Positions 1 through 13,073 are shown, numbered from the stretch's first letter. The stretch: 64,000 nucleotides of DNA from Plantago ovata (GCA_028274465.1 CM051458.1:334632-398631); one strand, 5' to 3'. Notes: generated from the letters alone by a model not told the origin. Numbers and translations: made by a program.

Positions 1-1211
1 TTGACATTAAAGACATCAGCCATGTGAACATGACTAGGGAGACGCATACGATAAGCATTTGGATTGATTTTTTCCACAACCTCAAATGGGGCAATCTTCT
101 TGGCAGCGAGCTTACTATACTCATGAGCTGGAAACATATCCTTGGTCAGAATAGCCCATACATAATCCCCAACCTCAAATTCAACAGCTCGACGTTTTTT
201 ATCAGCATGTGCTTTATATTTCGCGTTATTTGCCACCAACTGATCATGAGTAGCATGATGAACTTGAACCAACTATCCAACAAAATCTACCGCTGTAGCA
301 TGTAGTTGAAACTTTCTAGGAAGGGCAAGCAGGTCGAGAGGAGCCCGATGAGATAAGTCATACACCACGTAAAAAGGACTGGAACCAGTAGTACGGTTAG
401 AAGCATGATTGTGAGCAAATTCCGCTTGAGGTAACCTCTGATCCCATGCTTTTGGATGATCACCAACTAGACTGCGTAGTAGTTTGCCAAGTGAACGATC
501 AACCACTTCTATTTGACCATTCGTTTGAGGATGGTAAGCACTATTGAAGTTCACTGAGTATTCACCATACGCCACAAACTTCTCCAGAAGTGACTGGCGA
601 AATGAGTGTCACGATCAAAAACTATGGAGGCAGGAAGACCATGAAGGCGATACACATCTCTAAAGTTGAGCTACAGAAACAACATCTAATGTTTTCTTAC
701 ATGGGATAAAGTGAGCCATCTTGGAGAAACGATCGACAACCACAAAAATAGAGTCACTTCGACGTTGTGTACGAGGAAGGACAAGAACAAAGTCCATGCT
801 AACATCATAGCCGCTCCTTTGGCCAATTGACAGGTGCGGCAACGAGCAACAAATCTGCAAACTTCCCGACGCATGGAAGGCCAGAAGTAGGAACCAGCAA
901 GCAACTGAAAGTTGCTATCATGGCCTACATGTCCCTCGTTATGAAGTTCTTGAATCATCTTCAAACGCAGGCTGCACTCGGGAATGCTAAACGCCCCGTA
1001 AAAGAAAGCCATCTTCCAAGGTAAATTTTGTATATTCCCCTTGATGAATGTGAATTAATACCTTGGAAAACAACATGTCATCAACATACATGGACATAAA
1101 AGAATCGAAGCCAGGCACAAGAACACGCATTTCATTCAACAACGTGTGGCGGCGGCTTAAAGCATTAGCAACGCGATTATAAATACCTGCCTTATGTTTG
1201 ATAACAAAAGT

Positions 1212-1885
1212 GAACTGTTCTTTTTGATTTCTTTGATCTTTGCTCATATCTGAAAATCTACGTTTGATTTTTCAAGCAGATAACATAATAAGATGGCATA
1301 GGGTTCGACTTTTGCTCCGGGCCACTCAAGACCCAAAATGCACTGTCGGCCATACTTTTGAGACCAAATTGGAGGCGAAGCAGTTGACTGGACATCTAGG
1401 GGTAAAGCACTGTTTCGGTGCGGGCCGCGAGAGCGGTATCTTTAGGGAGCTTTCTTTCAATGGAGCGTAGCCTTCTTTCTTCTTCTTCGTGTCTTTAGGG
1501 ACTCTTTCCCCCCTCAGTACTTCTATGTCCTCTCCTTTCCCCCCATCATAATATACCCGTCCTCTTCTCTTTGAAAGAAGGGGCGCTTCCGGTTCTGTCG
1601 GTGCTTGAAACAATTTTGTCTTCTCCATATTACTATGTCTGAGTTCATGAGAAAGAAGAGAGAGTGACGCCTAGCCATTTTTATCAATCCCAAGTCTTCG
1701 GTCCAAAACCTCCTACGAGAACTTGTCTAGAGAAGGATTTCCCGCTACAAGGAAGAGCATTGCTTCGATAAATACAACCATAATAAGACTTGAACCTGCC
1801 ACTTCCTCTTGTCTTTAACGATGCCCTTTCTCCGAGAAGTCGGTAAAAAAGCAAGTCCCTTGTGGGGTATTCCGAAGGTGTAACC
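1212..1885 (+). other. Block resembling mitochondrial DNA, including a 26S rRNA-like piece, inserted in the Ty3 element
   Basis: The retroelement RNase H region is interrupted here by about 670 bp of unrelated, more GC-rich DNA. Positions 1381-1437 contain gtaaagcactgtttcggtgc followed by a GC-rich string that matches, from memory, plant mitochondrial large-subunit rRNA on the plus strand. The flanking parts (pyrimidine-rich 1460-1620 and 1620-1800) have the look of plant mitochondrial spacer. I infer a nuclear insertion of mitochondrial DNA (NUMT), possibly patchwork. Borders are good to about 10 bp on the left and 20 bp on the right. A functional rRNA is excluded by size. Confidence 0.55.
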
Positions 1886-4306
1886 TGTAAGTATGCAATC
1901 CCAGAGGCGTGTCGATGGGAAATCTTTTCTTGACTACCAAGGTGCTTGAGCGAATCATGGTTTGTACAAAGAACAAATTCCTTCTGAAAAAGATAACGAC
2001 GACAATGTTTAATTGCTTGAACAACGACATAAAATTCAACATCATATGTGCTAAAGCGAAGTTTAGCACCGGAAAGCTTCACGCTGAAATAAGCAATTGG
2101 ACGACCAGATTGACTTAAAACAACACCAGTGTCCATCTTCGAATCATCACAATGAAGTTCAAATGGCTGAGAAAAGTCGGGCAGAACGAGAATTGGGGTT
2201 GATGTTAACCGAGTCTTAATTTCCAAAAACGCAGTCTCGACAACGGGTGTCCACTGAAATTTAGTATCCTTCATGCAATCAGTAATGGGCGCCATAATAC
2301 TACTGAAGTGAGGGATGAAACGTTGGTAAAAGGATGCCAAGCCATGGAAACTGCGTACTTCAATAATAGAGGACAGATGGGGCCCGTGTTCAATAGCTGC
2401 GATTTGTCCGCGATCAACCTTAACACCATCTCGAGACACCACATAACCCAGAAACTGAATAGACTCAGTCAGGAAAGCACACTTAGCAGTTGCAGCATAA
2501 AACTTATCACGGCGAAGAATCAACAAAATGTCATCGAAATAAACGACAACAAATTTACCAATGAAAGGACGAAGGACCTGATTCATAACACACATAAAGG
2601 TGCTAGGTGCATTGAAAAGACCAAACGGCATGACTAACCACTCATATAGCCCTTCACGAGTTTTAAAAGTTGTTTTCCATTCATCACCCATGCGAATACG
2701 AATCTGGTGGTATCCACTTTTTAAATCCAGTTTGCTAAATACACAAGCTCCCCCCAATTGATCAAGTAAATCATCCAACAGAGGAATGGGAAAGAATTAA
2801 CGTACCTTAAGTTTCTTGATTGCACGACTATCCAGACAGATACGCCAAGAATCGTCATTTTTAGGCGTAAGAAGGGCTGGGACAACGCAAGGGCTAAGCC
2901 TCTCCCGAATATGGCCTTTAGCAAGTAACTCTTCAACTTGTCGACGTAGTTCTTCATGTTCCTTGGGACTCATGCGATAGTGAAGGTGGTTAGGTAGTGC
3001 AACCCCGGGCACTAAATCAATGTGGTGTTGAATGTCCCGTAGTGGTGGTAATTCTGATGGTAAAGACTATGGAGATACGTCCGAAAATTCCTCCAAAAGA
3101 GGTTGAACCGCAGCAGGTGCTACAGTAACCTAAGGGGTTGCAACTGGATATGAAAACAAGACAAAAAACACACATGATTCCTCCATAGCAGTCTGGAACG
3201 GAACCCAGGATAAGAGAGTTGTCGAAGCCGGTGGTAATGGAGCAGGGGCAGAATGCCCTTATGGCTTGTTCGGAAGGAGCATAATTTTCTTACCGCGAAA
3301 CAAGAATGAATAAGTATTCAAATGACCATCATGTTGGACAGTGTTATCGTATTGCCACGGGCGCCCCAATAACAAATTACATACATCCATAGGGACAACG
3401 TTAGAGAAAATAAAATCACAATAATTTGGACCAACAGATAAAGTAACAAGCACACACTTAGACATTGTAACATTTGTACCTTGACTGAGCCAAGATAGCT
3501 TATATGGCTTCGGATGGGGCTCCGTAGAAAGGTTCATCTTGGAAACATCGATTTCGGACATGACATTCTCACAACTACCTGCGTCGATGATGAAAGTACA
3601 CACTTTCCCACCATGGTGCAAGTAGAATGAAAGTGATTGTTGCGCAACCATTCTGTATCAGAAGTACGTGGAGTTGAAAAGGTTCTCCTTAGCATCAAAA
3701 GCGGGCCAACATCTCCCGACACCACTTCCACCTCAATGTCATCATCATAACCAGCATCATCATAAATTGGATTATCATCGACAGGAGAAGCAGCCGACTA
3801 AATGTCATCAGCGAACAGTCCATGTGTGGCAGCAGGGGTTGTACGGCAATCAGGCTGTCGATGCCCGAATTCACCACCTACACTTGATCCCAAAAGTACG
3901 ACCTTGGGTTGGATTAGAGTAACCATGGTTGGTGGTCTAGACATGTTTCTCAGAACTACCCGCAGCAGGCTGGGCAGGGGAGGGACCCTGGGCGTTTGAA
4001 GGACCAACAGACATGCAAAAATTCCCTATGCCATGCCTGGCCAATTGTTTTTCTGCTTGAGACACGCGTTGTTGTGCTTTCGCCACATTCACCGGATCAA
4101 ACATATTCAGAATGTCTTGTAATTGGGGACGTAAACCACCAATATAACGAGAAACCAATTGAAGAGGGGATTCAGTAATTTTTTATTTTTTTTGGAACAA
4201 ACTTTAGCATTTTATTCCAGTAAGCGTTTAAGTACAGCAACCCAAAAAACAAAACAAAACTTAACAAATCTGTAAATCACAACCGACTAACTTTAACGAA
4301 ACAAAA

Positions 4307-7300
4307 CTAAGTCCCAATGCGGGGGTAGTCAGAGATGGACCAGCAGAATTTATCCATCCTTGCATTCCTTAGACATCTTCCCGTAGCCCTTCTTACCGAT
4401 TCACAAATCAAATGACTAAAATTTCCAGTCTTCTGTAGAAATATTCGGCTATTTCTTTCTCTCCAAAGCAAGTAGATAAACTCAGTGACAACAGTTTTCA
4501 AGAACCGTACCTTTGGCGTTTTCCCACGAACATGGATGCACAAAAATTGTTTCTCCTCTTGCCAACTATTTCCAGAAGAACTATATCCACACCAACGTAG
4601 GAGAGCAGTCCAAGCAGGTTTTATAACAGAGCAACAAAATAGCAAATGATCGATAGTTTCAGGTGCATTAGAGCAGAAAATGCATTGCGGATCCACAACT
4701 ATTTGCATATTCAGCAATCTGTCCTTTGTGGCTAGACGGTTCCAACAGGCCAGCCACAAAATAAATTTGGATCGAGGTGTGGCAAGGTTATTTAAAACCA
4801 GCTCTCTCCAATCCACTTTGTCTACCCCAGGCCTGATGATATCATACAAATGTACCCTGTTGATTTGTGACTGCCACTCAACATTATTTATCACAAAGCT
4901 TCGCAATTTCAAAATCCTTTTAAAGAGAAACGATGCATCAACAGGCTTTGTCATGTCCATTACATTGCTCCCTTTCATATAGTAGATGTGCATCCATCTA
5001 ACCCAAAGAGTGTCTTTTTTTAGAGTAAGAGCCCAGAGGAGTTTGAGCATACATACCTTATTCCAAGACGGTAGGTGAATCAATCCTAGGCCTCCCATCG
5101 CTCGAGTTCAGCATAAATCTGACCAGGCAACGAGAGAGCGCTTGGAACTTCCCACATCACCCGACTAAAGGAACTGTCTGCATATAGCTTCAACGGCCAC
5201 CATAACTTTCTTTGGGAAGGGAAAGATGTGACTCCAGTACCCTTGGATTGCATATAAGACACTCTGCACAAGTTGGAGTCTCCCACCGTAGCTAAGAGTC
5301 CGTGCAGTCCAATGCCGAATCTTTGCAACCATTTTTTCGAACAGGGGTTGGTACTGAATTATGGATAGCCCCTTCCCATTTAGAGGGACTCCCAGATATC
5401 TAAAAGGCAAATCACCTTCTTGCAACTGAGTGTGAGCACTTATAGCGGCCTTTACATGTGGTTTTACCCCAGCATAGTAGATTTCACTTTTACCTCTATT
5501 AGCTATCAACCCTGAGGAACTGCTAAAGGCTTCAAATCTTTCCATTATATCACTTACAGATGACAGATGACCTTTTGCAAAGAAGAGGAGGTCGTCTGCA
5601 AATGTCAAGTGCGTGATTCTCAAGCTGCCGCATCTTGGATGGTATTTGAACACTTGTTGAGATTGTAAAGAGAGCATCATTCTAGAAAGATATTCCATGC
5701 TGAGTACAAACAAGAAGGGGGAGATAGGGTCTCCTTGCCTCAAACCTTTTTTACCTTCAAAAGAGTCGGTCGGCCGACCATTAACACATATTTGATATGT
5801 AACAGTGGTCATGCATACCATTACCCACCTTACAAACAAATCAGGAAATCCCATACACCTCAAAAGTTGATCCACAAAAGCCCAATGTACCGAATCATAA
5901 GCTTTCTGGAGATCCATTTTTATCATACACCTAGAAGAAATCCCTTTCCTCCCTTATCCTTTAATAATCTCTTGAGCAAGAATTGTGTTGTCATGTATAA
6001 ATCTACCCGGCACAAAAGCAGCTTGCTCATTACTTACTAAATAGTCCATGACAACACTCATTCTATTAGTAAGAATCTTAGAGATAATCTTGTAGAGAAC
6101 AGTACAGCAAGCAATGGGTCTATAATCTCGAATAGTATTTGCAGTGGACTTTTTAGGGATGACAGTAATCAGAGTGGTGTTTACAGCCTTCAGCAATTTA
6201 CCTGTTTTGAAGAAATCCTGTACAGCAAGCGTGACTTCTTCTCCAATTATGTTCCAAGATTTTTAAAGAACCTTGAAGTGTAACCATCAACGTCGGGCGC
6301 CTTATCTTCCCCAATGGAGTACAAAGCAGCAACAACTTCTTCATGAGTGACTTCTCTGATTAATTGTCTTCTTTGCTCACTGCCTAGAAGAGGGCCAGAA
6401 TGGACAATTTGAGTGTCAATTGCATAAGTGATATTCCCAGCAGTACCCAATAAGCCTTTATAGAAAGTAACAATTTCTTCCTTCAATTCATCATTTGTAG
6501 TTAATTTTCTTCCCAAAGCATCATACAGGACTGAGATACCACCATTCCTTCTTGACTTCAAACTAGCGTGGAAAATTTTATTATTTCCATCCCCGCAAGC
6601 AAGCCAATGCACTTTACTTTTCTGTTTGAGTATCTGCTCTTCTATCAACAACAATTTTTCATATTCTTTCTCTTCCTCCACCATGGTCGTGAAAAGTCCA
6701 GTATCAAGGGGTCGTACTTTAAGAGAATCCTGTAATTTATCAATCTTCTCGCGCCCAGAATCTATTTTAAACTGAACATGAGAATAATGTTTACTGAGAC
6801 CTCTTAAAGAAGACTTCAAGGCTTTAAGTTTCTTCCACACACAGAACATCTTTACTCCTCTAACCTAGGTATTCCAATTCTCAGCAACCACGTTTTGATA
6901 GTCTGAGTGTTCTGTCAGACAGTTAAGAAATTTGAAGTTTTTTGGCTTTGCTATATATCGGCCTGCTACCCAGCTGTATCATCAAGGGAGAGTGATCTGA
7001 GCCCCGGGTTGAGGACCTCGGCCATTATCCCTGCAAATTTTTTATGCCACTGCATATTAGCAAGACACCTATCTATTTTAGAGTAAATCAAGCGTTGCTC
7101 TTGCTTATTGCACCAAGTGTAAGGCCACCCAATATAAGGTAGCTCCTGAACTTGCATAGTACAAATAGCATCGCTAAAATCTTTGCATTCTCCATCAGTA
7201 ACTGGGTTGCCTCCAATTCTGTCGTCAGATTACAAAACATTGTTAAAATCACCTAATATTAACCAAGGGTGAGCAACAACACTAGAGAGTCGCTCCAGTT

Positions 7301-7667
7301 CAGCCCACAAAGGGGCTCTATCGGCCAGCTCATTGAGACCATACACAAATGTAACTTCCATCTGATAAATCCCAGCCACATCTCTGACAATCCCATGAAT
7401 AGTCTGACCAGAAGTAGATAAGCAATCAAACTGGACTTGATTACTGTCCCAAACAATCCAAATCCTACCATTGTAGGCAAAACTGTAATTATCTACAAAA
7501 GACATATTATAACCAAAAAAAGAACGAAGCTGAGCAGCTTTTTGATGCTTTACTTGTGTCTCAAGCAATCCAGCAATAGCTACTTTATTATTTCTTAAGA
7601 CTTTAACAACCTCAGTGTGATGTTGAGACTTGTTTAAGCCTCTAACATTCCAGCTCAAAATAATCAT
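4307..7667 (-). pseudogene. LINE ORF2: APE endonuclease, reverse transcriptase, zf-RVT (broken)
   Basis: ORF2 begins MIILSWNVRGLN at 7667. The endonuclease part shows WNVRGL, LLET and LGDFN motifs and is stopped in frame at 7230. The same frame resumes to about 6966. The RT part lies at 6849-6247 and 6196-5165 with FADD (about residues 112-115 of the 5926-5165 piece) as its catalytic aspartates. The C-terminal zinc-finger part (5098-4307) has Cx2C followed by HLLF. At least one nonsense change and two frame changes separate the pieces. The product would nick target DNA and prime reverse transcription there. As it stands it cannot be made in full. Confidence 0.88.
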
Positions 7668-9054
7668 TTAATTGGAAGGGATGTAGGGTGGATCTCCATC
7701 TACCCTTGAAGGCCTCTCCAAAGAACCAAACTGAACCTGAATACCTTGTTCTCTTTCGTGATACAAACTTGCAAACTGATTATCCTGCAGAACATCAGCC
7801 TGGTTGGCTTGCTCATTTGGTGTTGCTGGATTCGTATTCCTTTGCCCCTGAACAACCGGTGCTCGAACCTGTCCTTGATCAGCATTCTTATTCCTTCTTC
7901 TTCTCTGGACTGGTATCCACTGCTCCTCTCTTCTAGCAGGCCTTTGCTGGTCTCTAGGCCTGTTATTTTGAGGGGGTTGTAGTCTTTGATGATGAGGTTG
8001 TTGCACTCTTTGTTGCTGAAGTTGGTGAGTAGAAGCAGCAACACAAATATGGCCCAAACACTGACACGTTTGGCAATTGGCAATAGTCTGGAACCCACTC
8101 ATACTCCACAACCTGTTCTATAGTATTACCTGCAGGACTCTTCATCTTGATGTTTTTGATAAGAGGTTGACTTACATCAATCTCTACCAAAACTCTAGCA
8201 TACACCACTTTATTCTGCTTCACAATACATTCAGCTGAGTGAACTGGTTTGCCAACTAGGCTTGCCAACCTACTGAGACTCTTTTTACCCCAATAGTGAA
8301 AGTGCAGTTTTGGAAAACTAACCCAAACAGAGACAATTTTCAGGTTATCTAAAGAGAAATCAAAGTCTGGTGTCCATTGTTTCAAAATGAGAGGTTGATT
8401 TTTGACCATATACGGCCCATCATTCATAACATCATCGCACTCTTTCTGAGAATTAAACCTTGCTATGAAAAATCCATTTTCATACTGGTGCAAAACAGGA
8501 GTAGCTATATGGCTCCATACCTTTTGGGCAAAAACATTCATGTAATTCAAAGTATGTTCAGTACCTATAACATAAAGCACAAGAGCATACTGCCATTTTG
8601 CCTTCTCCTCTGCAATATCTTCTTCTGAAAAGCACACACAAGGCTCCCCATCCTCCATAGATGGCGTAATATACTCAAGAGTATACCCATTCGTAGCCGC
8701 TCTGTTCCCCTGCAAATCCCCCGTGTAAGACGCTTGAGCAGGTTGTGATGGTATTTCTTCTCGAGTATTATCCTCTTCGTCGGAATTTGTCTGATTACCC
8801 TCTAAGACCAATCGTCGAACAGGTGGTGGACGAGAATTGGCCTCAAAAACTATCCTATCCGCACCACCCATCTCAGCCGGAGGAACCATAACTGCGATGG
8901 GCCGAGCAACCGACAGGCCACCTAAAGCCGGAGAAACCGTAGCAGTAGGTGGTGGTACCGCCGCTTCGTTGGGAGTAATATTTAAGCTCTCATCACTCGT
9001 AGGTAATCTCTCCCCTTGTCCCCCCCCCCATCCGGCTCGATTCTCCCGGGCCAT
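7668..9054 (-). pseudogene. LINE ORF1: DUF4283-like nucleic-acid-binding protein, frameshifted at the zinc knuckle
   Basis: The protein starts MARENRAGWGGG at 9054 and reads 363 residues with a DUF4283-like core (residues about 130-290, including the KQWTPDFDF and WVSFPKLHFHYW stretches typical of plant L1 ORF1 proteins). Just before the CCHC zinc knuckle the frame changes: ttgccaa is present twice in tandem near 8080-8095, and that 7-bp gain explains the shift. The knuckle and the Q/R-rich tail continue in the next frame (CQTC...GH...C) and end at 7668, one base before ORF2 starts. Its role would be RNA binding and chaperoning of the LINE transcript. Confidence 0.8.
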
Positions 9055-9839
9055 TCTCCGGTGTGAACGTCGGTGGATTTACTGGCAAAACCTCCGACGT
9101 TGGCTGTGTGTTACGGTCGACTTTCAGCGGTCAGCTGCGTCTCTTTCTGCTCATGTCAAAGCGCGTGAGGCGCGTAGGGTTTAGAGAGAGAAAAAACCGG
9201 ATTCAGTAATATCAACTTGAGCAAGAAACACATAGAATTCTTTGGAGCATTCACTTACTGAACAGTTTCCTTTCCGTAGGTTCTGAACAACTCACGATCA
9301 AAATTATAGGGAAGGAAGGCTGCCCTAATATGTTTCTTGAATTTTTCCCAAGTCGAGATTTTGCCTTTACCCTGGCGAAGGCGAGTCTGTTTCAGCTCCT
9401 GCCACCAAGCTTGAGCACGACCTTGCAAACGAATGGTCACCAAAAGCACACTACGATCATCCGGGACCTCCTTGAAATTCAAAATCTCTTTGACTTGTGA
9501 TAGCCAATCTATAAACTCCTCCGCTTCTAGATTTCCATCGAAAGTTGGAATCTCCACCTTAAACCCCTGCTCCCAACGGCGATTAGGGCGTTCGGGTGAA
9601 CGACTCCGAAACCCAACAAAAGGATTACTGTCAGACGGCGTGAATTCATCATCATACTCACGATACTGAGTGTTGACAGAAGCAGCTATTTGCTGAGTCA
9701 ATAAGCCAACCTAACGCCGCAGCTCGGCGTTATCACGACGTAAATCAGCTTGTTGATGAAATCCATCTTCACCGGTGTTGGCAGCAACTCGAACGTTCCT
9801 TCGAGGCGGCATAGCTCAGGATCGATTGAAATATGATAC

Positions 9840-10360
9840 CAATCTGATGCAGCGTACGTGGTTAGCAGGAAGAATTATTATCAATAATCGTTTATTCAGC
9901 AAAATACCGATAATTGACACAAATATGAGGAAACCTCGACTTTTTATACTTCCTCCGTCCTGGTCAATGCTTCCCATTCCGCTTTGTTGACTTTTTTTCG
10001 ATTGTAAATTACTTCTATATTATATCGAAGAAAAAAATTATAATATTAAATTAGTATAAATGGTATACTTTTTATATATAATTTTTTCGAATTTTGTTCA
10101 AATTGTAATTTAGTAGTAATTTTTGTCTGAAAAACAGTCAACAAAATGAAATGGGAAGCATTGACCGGGACGGAGGAAGTATAACTCAAAGCTGAACGTA
10201 AATAATGTCTGACAGGGTATTTAAATAGCATAAACATAACTTGTGCGAAAAGGAAAAGAAAATCTAACTCTAAACGACTTCTAATACTTGCGTAAAAAGA
10301 AAAATGAAACTCAACTCAAATCGAATTCTAGCACTTGCGTAAAATCTTTGGATATGCCAG
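9840..10360 (-). repeat. 5' LTR of the Ty3/gypsy element (approximate)
   Basis: This non-coding stretch lies outside the primer-binding-like motif and the gag start, where the 5' LTR is expected. It is split by a 231-bp MITE at 9949-10179. The outer border could not be fixed because the second LTR and its target duplication are outside the window. Confidence 0.5.
9949..10179. mobile_element. Stowaway-like MITE inside the Ty3 LTR
   Basis: The 231-bp element starts cttcctccgtcc and ends with the inverted copy ggacggaggaag. Inverted similarity runs inward for tens of bases (the gaagcattgacc/ggtcaatgcttc pair). It is flanked by TA on both sides (9947-9948 and 10180-10181), the Tc1/mariner target. 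No coding capacity. It must be younger than the LTR that it interrupts. Confidence 0.85.
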
Positions 10361-11356
10361 CTTCTGCATGAACTCTTCCTCGATTTGCACCGCATCACTG
10401 ACTTTAGGATAACTTTAGGAAAGCCACAATGCTTACAAAGTTACCAAAAAATCTGTTGTACCCGATCTCATAACAAGAAGAAATTAAACCCCGTCTTCGC
10501 AGGGAAAGACATTAACGCTTTCTTGTGGAATATGCTTATCATATCAATGATGGATTTTGTCTTTCAAGTCTTGTTGTGAAATGAATGTTGATTCAGAAGT
10601 AATTGAGACTATTGAGTGAAACTGTAAAACGCTATGTTAGTACTTTAATGGTGTTGAACCCAGGGTAAACCTCCAGATTGCAAGCTAATTTCATTTTGAG
10701 AAAAAGCTCCAATTACTACACAAAGTAGTCATTAAGGACTGGCATAACATTTGGAGAGCATTCCACAAGAAACTGCAGTGGCCTAATTGAAGGATTGAGC
10801 TCAGTAGATTAGTGGGTAGGTGGTGTTACACTTGATGTCATTGTAAATTTGAGTTTTTTCCGTGGCTTTGATTTACAGTATCAAGAATTTTGTTTTCTAG
10901 AACTATAATTTTGTTTACTGAGGGTAATATGGTCATCTACTAATAAAGTTGACCATAACTTGGTAGTGAGGGATGAAAAAAAAATACTATTGACCTTGAT
11001 ATTGATTTTATGACTAGTGTATCTAATGGCTAGAAGAAAATTAAATAAATAAAAAAGTTTTCTTGCACATGAATAACATGACGTCCCAGTAGAAAACGCG
11101 AATTTTGACACGCTATCACGTTCATCGCATGTAATATCCTTTTGTGTTTTCCTTGTATGTATGATGATTTAGTTGAAGTGGAATACAAGTCTTCCATTAG
11201 CATGAGACGCAAGAAATGTAGAAAATATTATTATGTCCGTGTGAAATACGTTGAATAGCACCATAACAATATGTCCCATTCTAGCCGATATTCCATCGGA
11301 TTGAAAAAAGTTGTTACGTTTTCAATTTTGAGATCAATTTTAATCAAATTTAACTA
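10361..11356. other. AT-rich intergenic DNA, no gene seen
   Basis: No convincing ORF, splice pattern or RNA gene was seen. The left end may still be retroelement LTR. Confidence 0.5.
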
Positions 11357-11617
11357 CTTCCTCCTCCGGTAACTTTGAAGAACTCCATTTCATTTTGATG
11401 ACTTTTTTTATATCCGGTTTGACCTTAAATGAATCATAATTTATTGTGAAAAAAATAATTTTAAAACTTATGATATGAAAATATAAGAAGTGTAATTTCA
11501 TAATATAATTTTTTAAAATTATTTTTTTCACAATGAGTTATGATTAATTTGAGGTCAAACCGGACGTTGAAAAAGTCAACAAAATGAATTGGGGTTCTTA
11601 TAAGTTACCGGAGGAAG
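11357..11617. mobile_element. Stowaway-like MITE, 261 bp
   Basis: Terminal inverted repeats of about 65 bp run cttcctcctccgg...ggtttgacc on the left and ggtcaaacc...ccggaggaag on the right. TA flanks both ends (11355-11356, 11618-11619). The middle is AT-rich without coding capacity. Confidence 0.85.
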
Positions 11618-13031
11618 TATAAATTCAATTTTTATTATGATAATAAAATATATCTGAGTGTCGAGATCGAATTTACAGTCTACAAGTGTGAACAGACTGC
11701 ATACATAAGGAGGATGGGGTATCTTATGGGATAGAGGATTCGCACCGAGTAGGGAGGGTGTATTTGCTTTCTATAAAATGACAAAATTATGTAAAGGAAT
11801 GAATTTCTGGAATAATAATAAGTCTAATGGAAAGTTCAATTTCATGCGTCTTAAATCGTGTCTAAATCTATTTCTATGCTACGTATCGGTCTTGTGATTG
11901 AGACCATTCTTATATGTGGATATTGAATTAATGGGAAGTATTGTCGAGTGAATTTTGAGTTCATGCATATTGAAAGTAATATATATATTACACACTATTA
12001 TTGGATCGCTACTCTTCTCGAAGATTTTAGTTCATTGGTCAAACTAATTTCATGTGGGTTTAACACTATGCACTTAGGACAAAATGACAATAATTTAACA
12101 ATAAAATTTGATGTTTAAAATAAAATCTCTGGCGTTAGTAAATTGTTAAGAAGTCAAAATAAGGCCACGTAAAATAGCGAAAATCATTTCGTCAATAAAC
12201 ACCAGTCAGAAATGATTATTAATAAAAAAGAGTAAGAAATGGAGTAAATAACGTGGAAAATGCGCGTAAAGTTTAATTAATTAACAGGAGGCTTTAGATC
12301 TATCCTAACCCAGTCGATCACTATTAAAATTAAAAATTTATCAGTATGTCCTCATAAAATACAAGTCCAGTCTACATCATTCCCTTTTACATCTTCTAAT
12401 ATACTAATAAATCGAATCCTGCTATTTCAGTACGATGGTTAGGTTCAACAATTGTTTATCCTACTCACTAACTAACTAAGGAAAATTAATCCGAATTAAA
12501 AGAATTAAAAGATTGATTGAGTGGTAATGGAAAGCATTTAGCATAGTTGTCTTAAGTTGTTATGAATAGGTCAGTATTTAAAATTTCCAAACGATTCCTT
12601 AAAGATAGAGTGACTGAGTGAGTAGATATTTCTAATTTATTTAGATTTCGTTTACTTTTACAACAGTTCTATTTGTTGAATATTGCTTCAACTAAACTAG
12701 TATTTATATGTTACAAACCCACTAGTTACGATTTAATGAAATAAAAAGATGACTTTTCAGTTCTCAAATTTCTCTGTTTGAGTTCTCTCTCTAATTCGTA
12801 GGTGAACCATCACGATTCCTTCTATGTCATTGTTCTGAATCTACATGAACGTGATCTAACCTTCCTTTTGTAGCCATCCATGTCTGAAGGCCGCACAGTC
12901 CGTGCGAAGAACGCACCAACACTAATGCCAAGATTCCCATGTTATCTATTAAGATCCTACTCTTTATAAATATTATTACGAGACAAAGTTCATTAGAAAT
13001 GAAAGATTATGCCTCCAGTGAGTGGCACAAA
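11618..13031. other. AT-rich intergenic DNA, no gene seen
   Basis: Nothing gene-like was recognised. The 12,890-12,930 stretch is somewhat more GC-rich but has no supported coding frame. Confidence 0.5.
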
Positions 13032-13073
13032 AATTTAAAACGTAGAACTAGAACTAGTTCTACGTTTTAAATT
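13032..13073. repeat. Perfect palindrome, 20-bp arms and 2-bp centre
   Basis: The left arm (13032-13051) reads aatttaaaacgtagaactag. The right arm (13054-13073) is its exact reverse complement, with only aa between them. It could form a cruciform in DNA or a tight hairpin in RNA. No transposon ends or target duplication were recognised around it. Confidence 0.9.

Larger units (their letters stand above)
4180..9198 (-). mobile_element. L1-type LINE, near full length, inserted in the Ty3 gag region
   Basis: A 12-bp direct repeat, ggattcagtaat, lies at 4168-4179 and again at 9199-9210 and is a perfect target-site duplication. A T-rich run just inside the left copy (4180-4191) is the poly(A) tail read from the minus strand. 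Between them are an ORF1-like protein (9054-7668) and an ORF2-like protein with APE endonuclease, reverse transcriptase and a C-terminal zf-RVT domain (7667-4307). The leader is about 144 bp. The perfect duplication suggests a fairly recent insertion, yet both ORFs carry several breaks, so the copy is no longer autonomous. Confidence 0.92.
1..10360 (-). mobile_element. Ty3/gypsy LTR retrotransposon, broken, cut by the left window edge
   Basis: Read on the minus strand, parts lie in Ty3 order: gag (about 9810-9255, resuming at about 4167-3937), aspartic protease (about 3651-3259), reverse transcriptase and RNase H (about 3010-1890) and integrase (about 1010-1, running off the window). Protease before RT and integrase after RNase H is the Ty3/gypsy order. 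Near 9830-9850 a TGGTATCA-like minus-strand motif fits an initiator-Met-tRNA primer site, so the 5' LTR should lie just beyond it. The element is broken, with several interruptions plus three insertions: a LINE, a mitochondrial-like block and a MITE. These make it an old copy. The right border near 10,360 is a guess because the partner LTR is outside the window. Confidence 0.85.

Noticed and set aside
1381-1437. Functional rRNA gene
   Set aside because: Only a short piece of large-subunit rRNA is present, inside a transposon.
7688-9184. Plus-strand frames of 80-115 residues over the LINE
   Set aside because: They are antisense to the LINE ORF1 and carry no signature.
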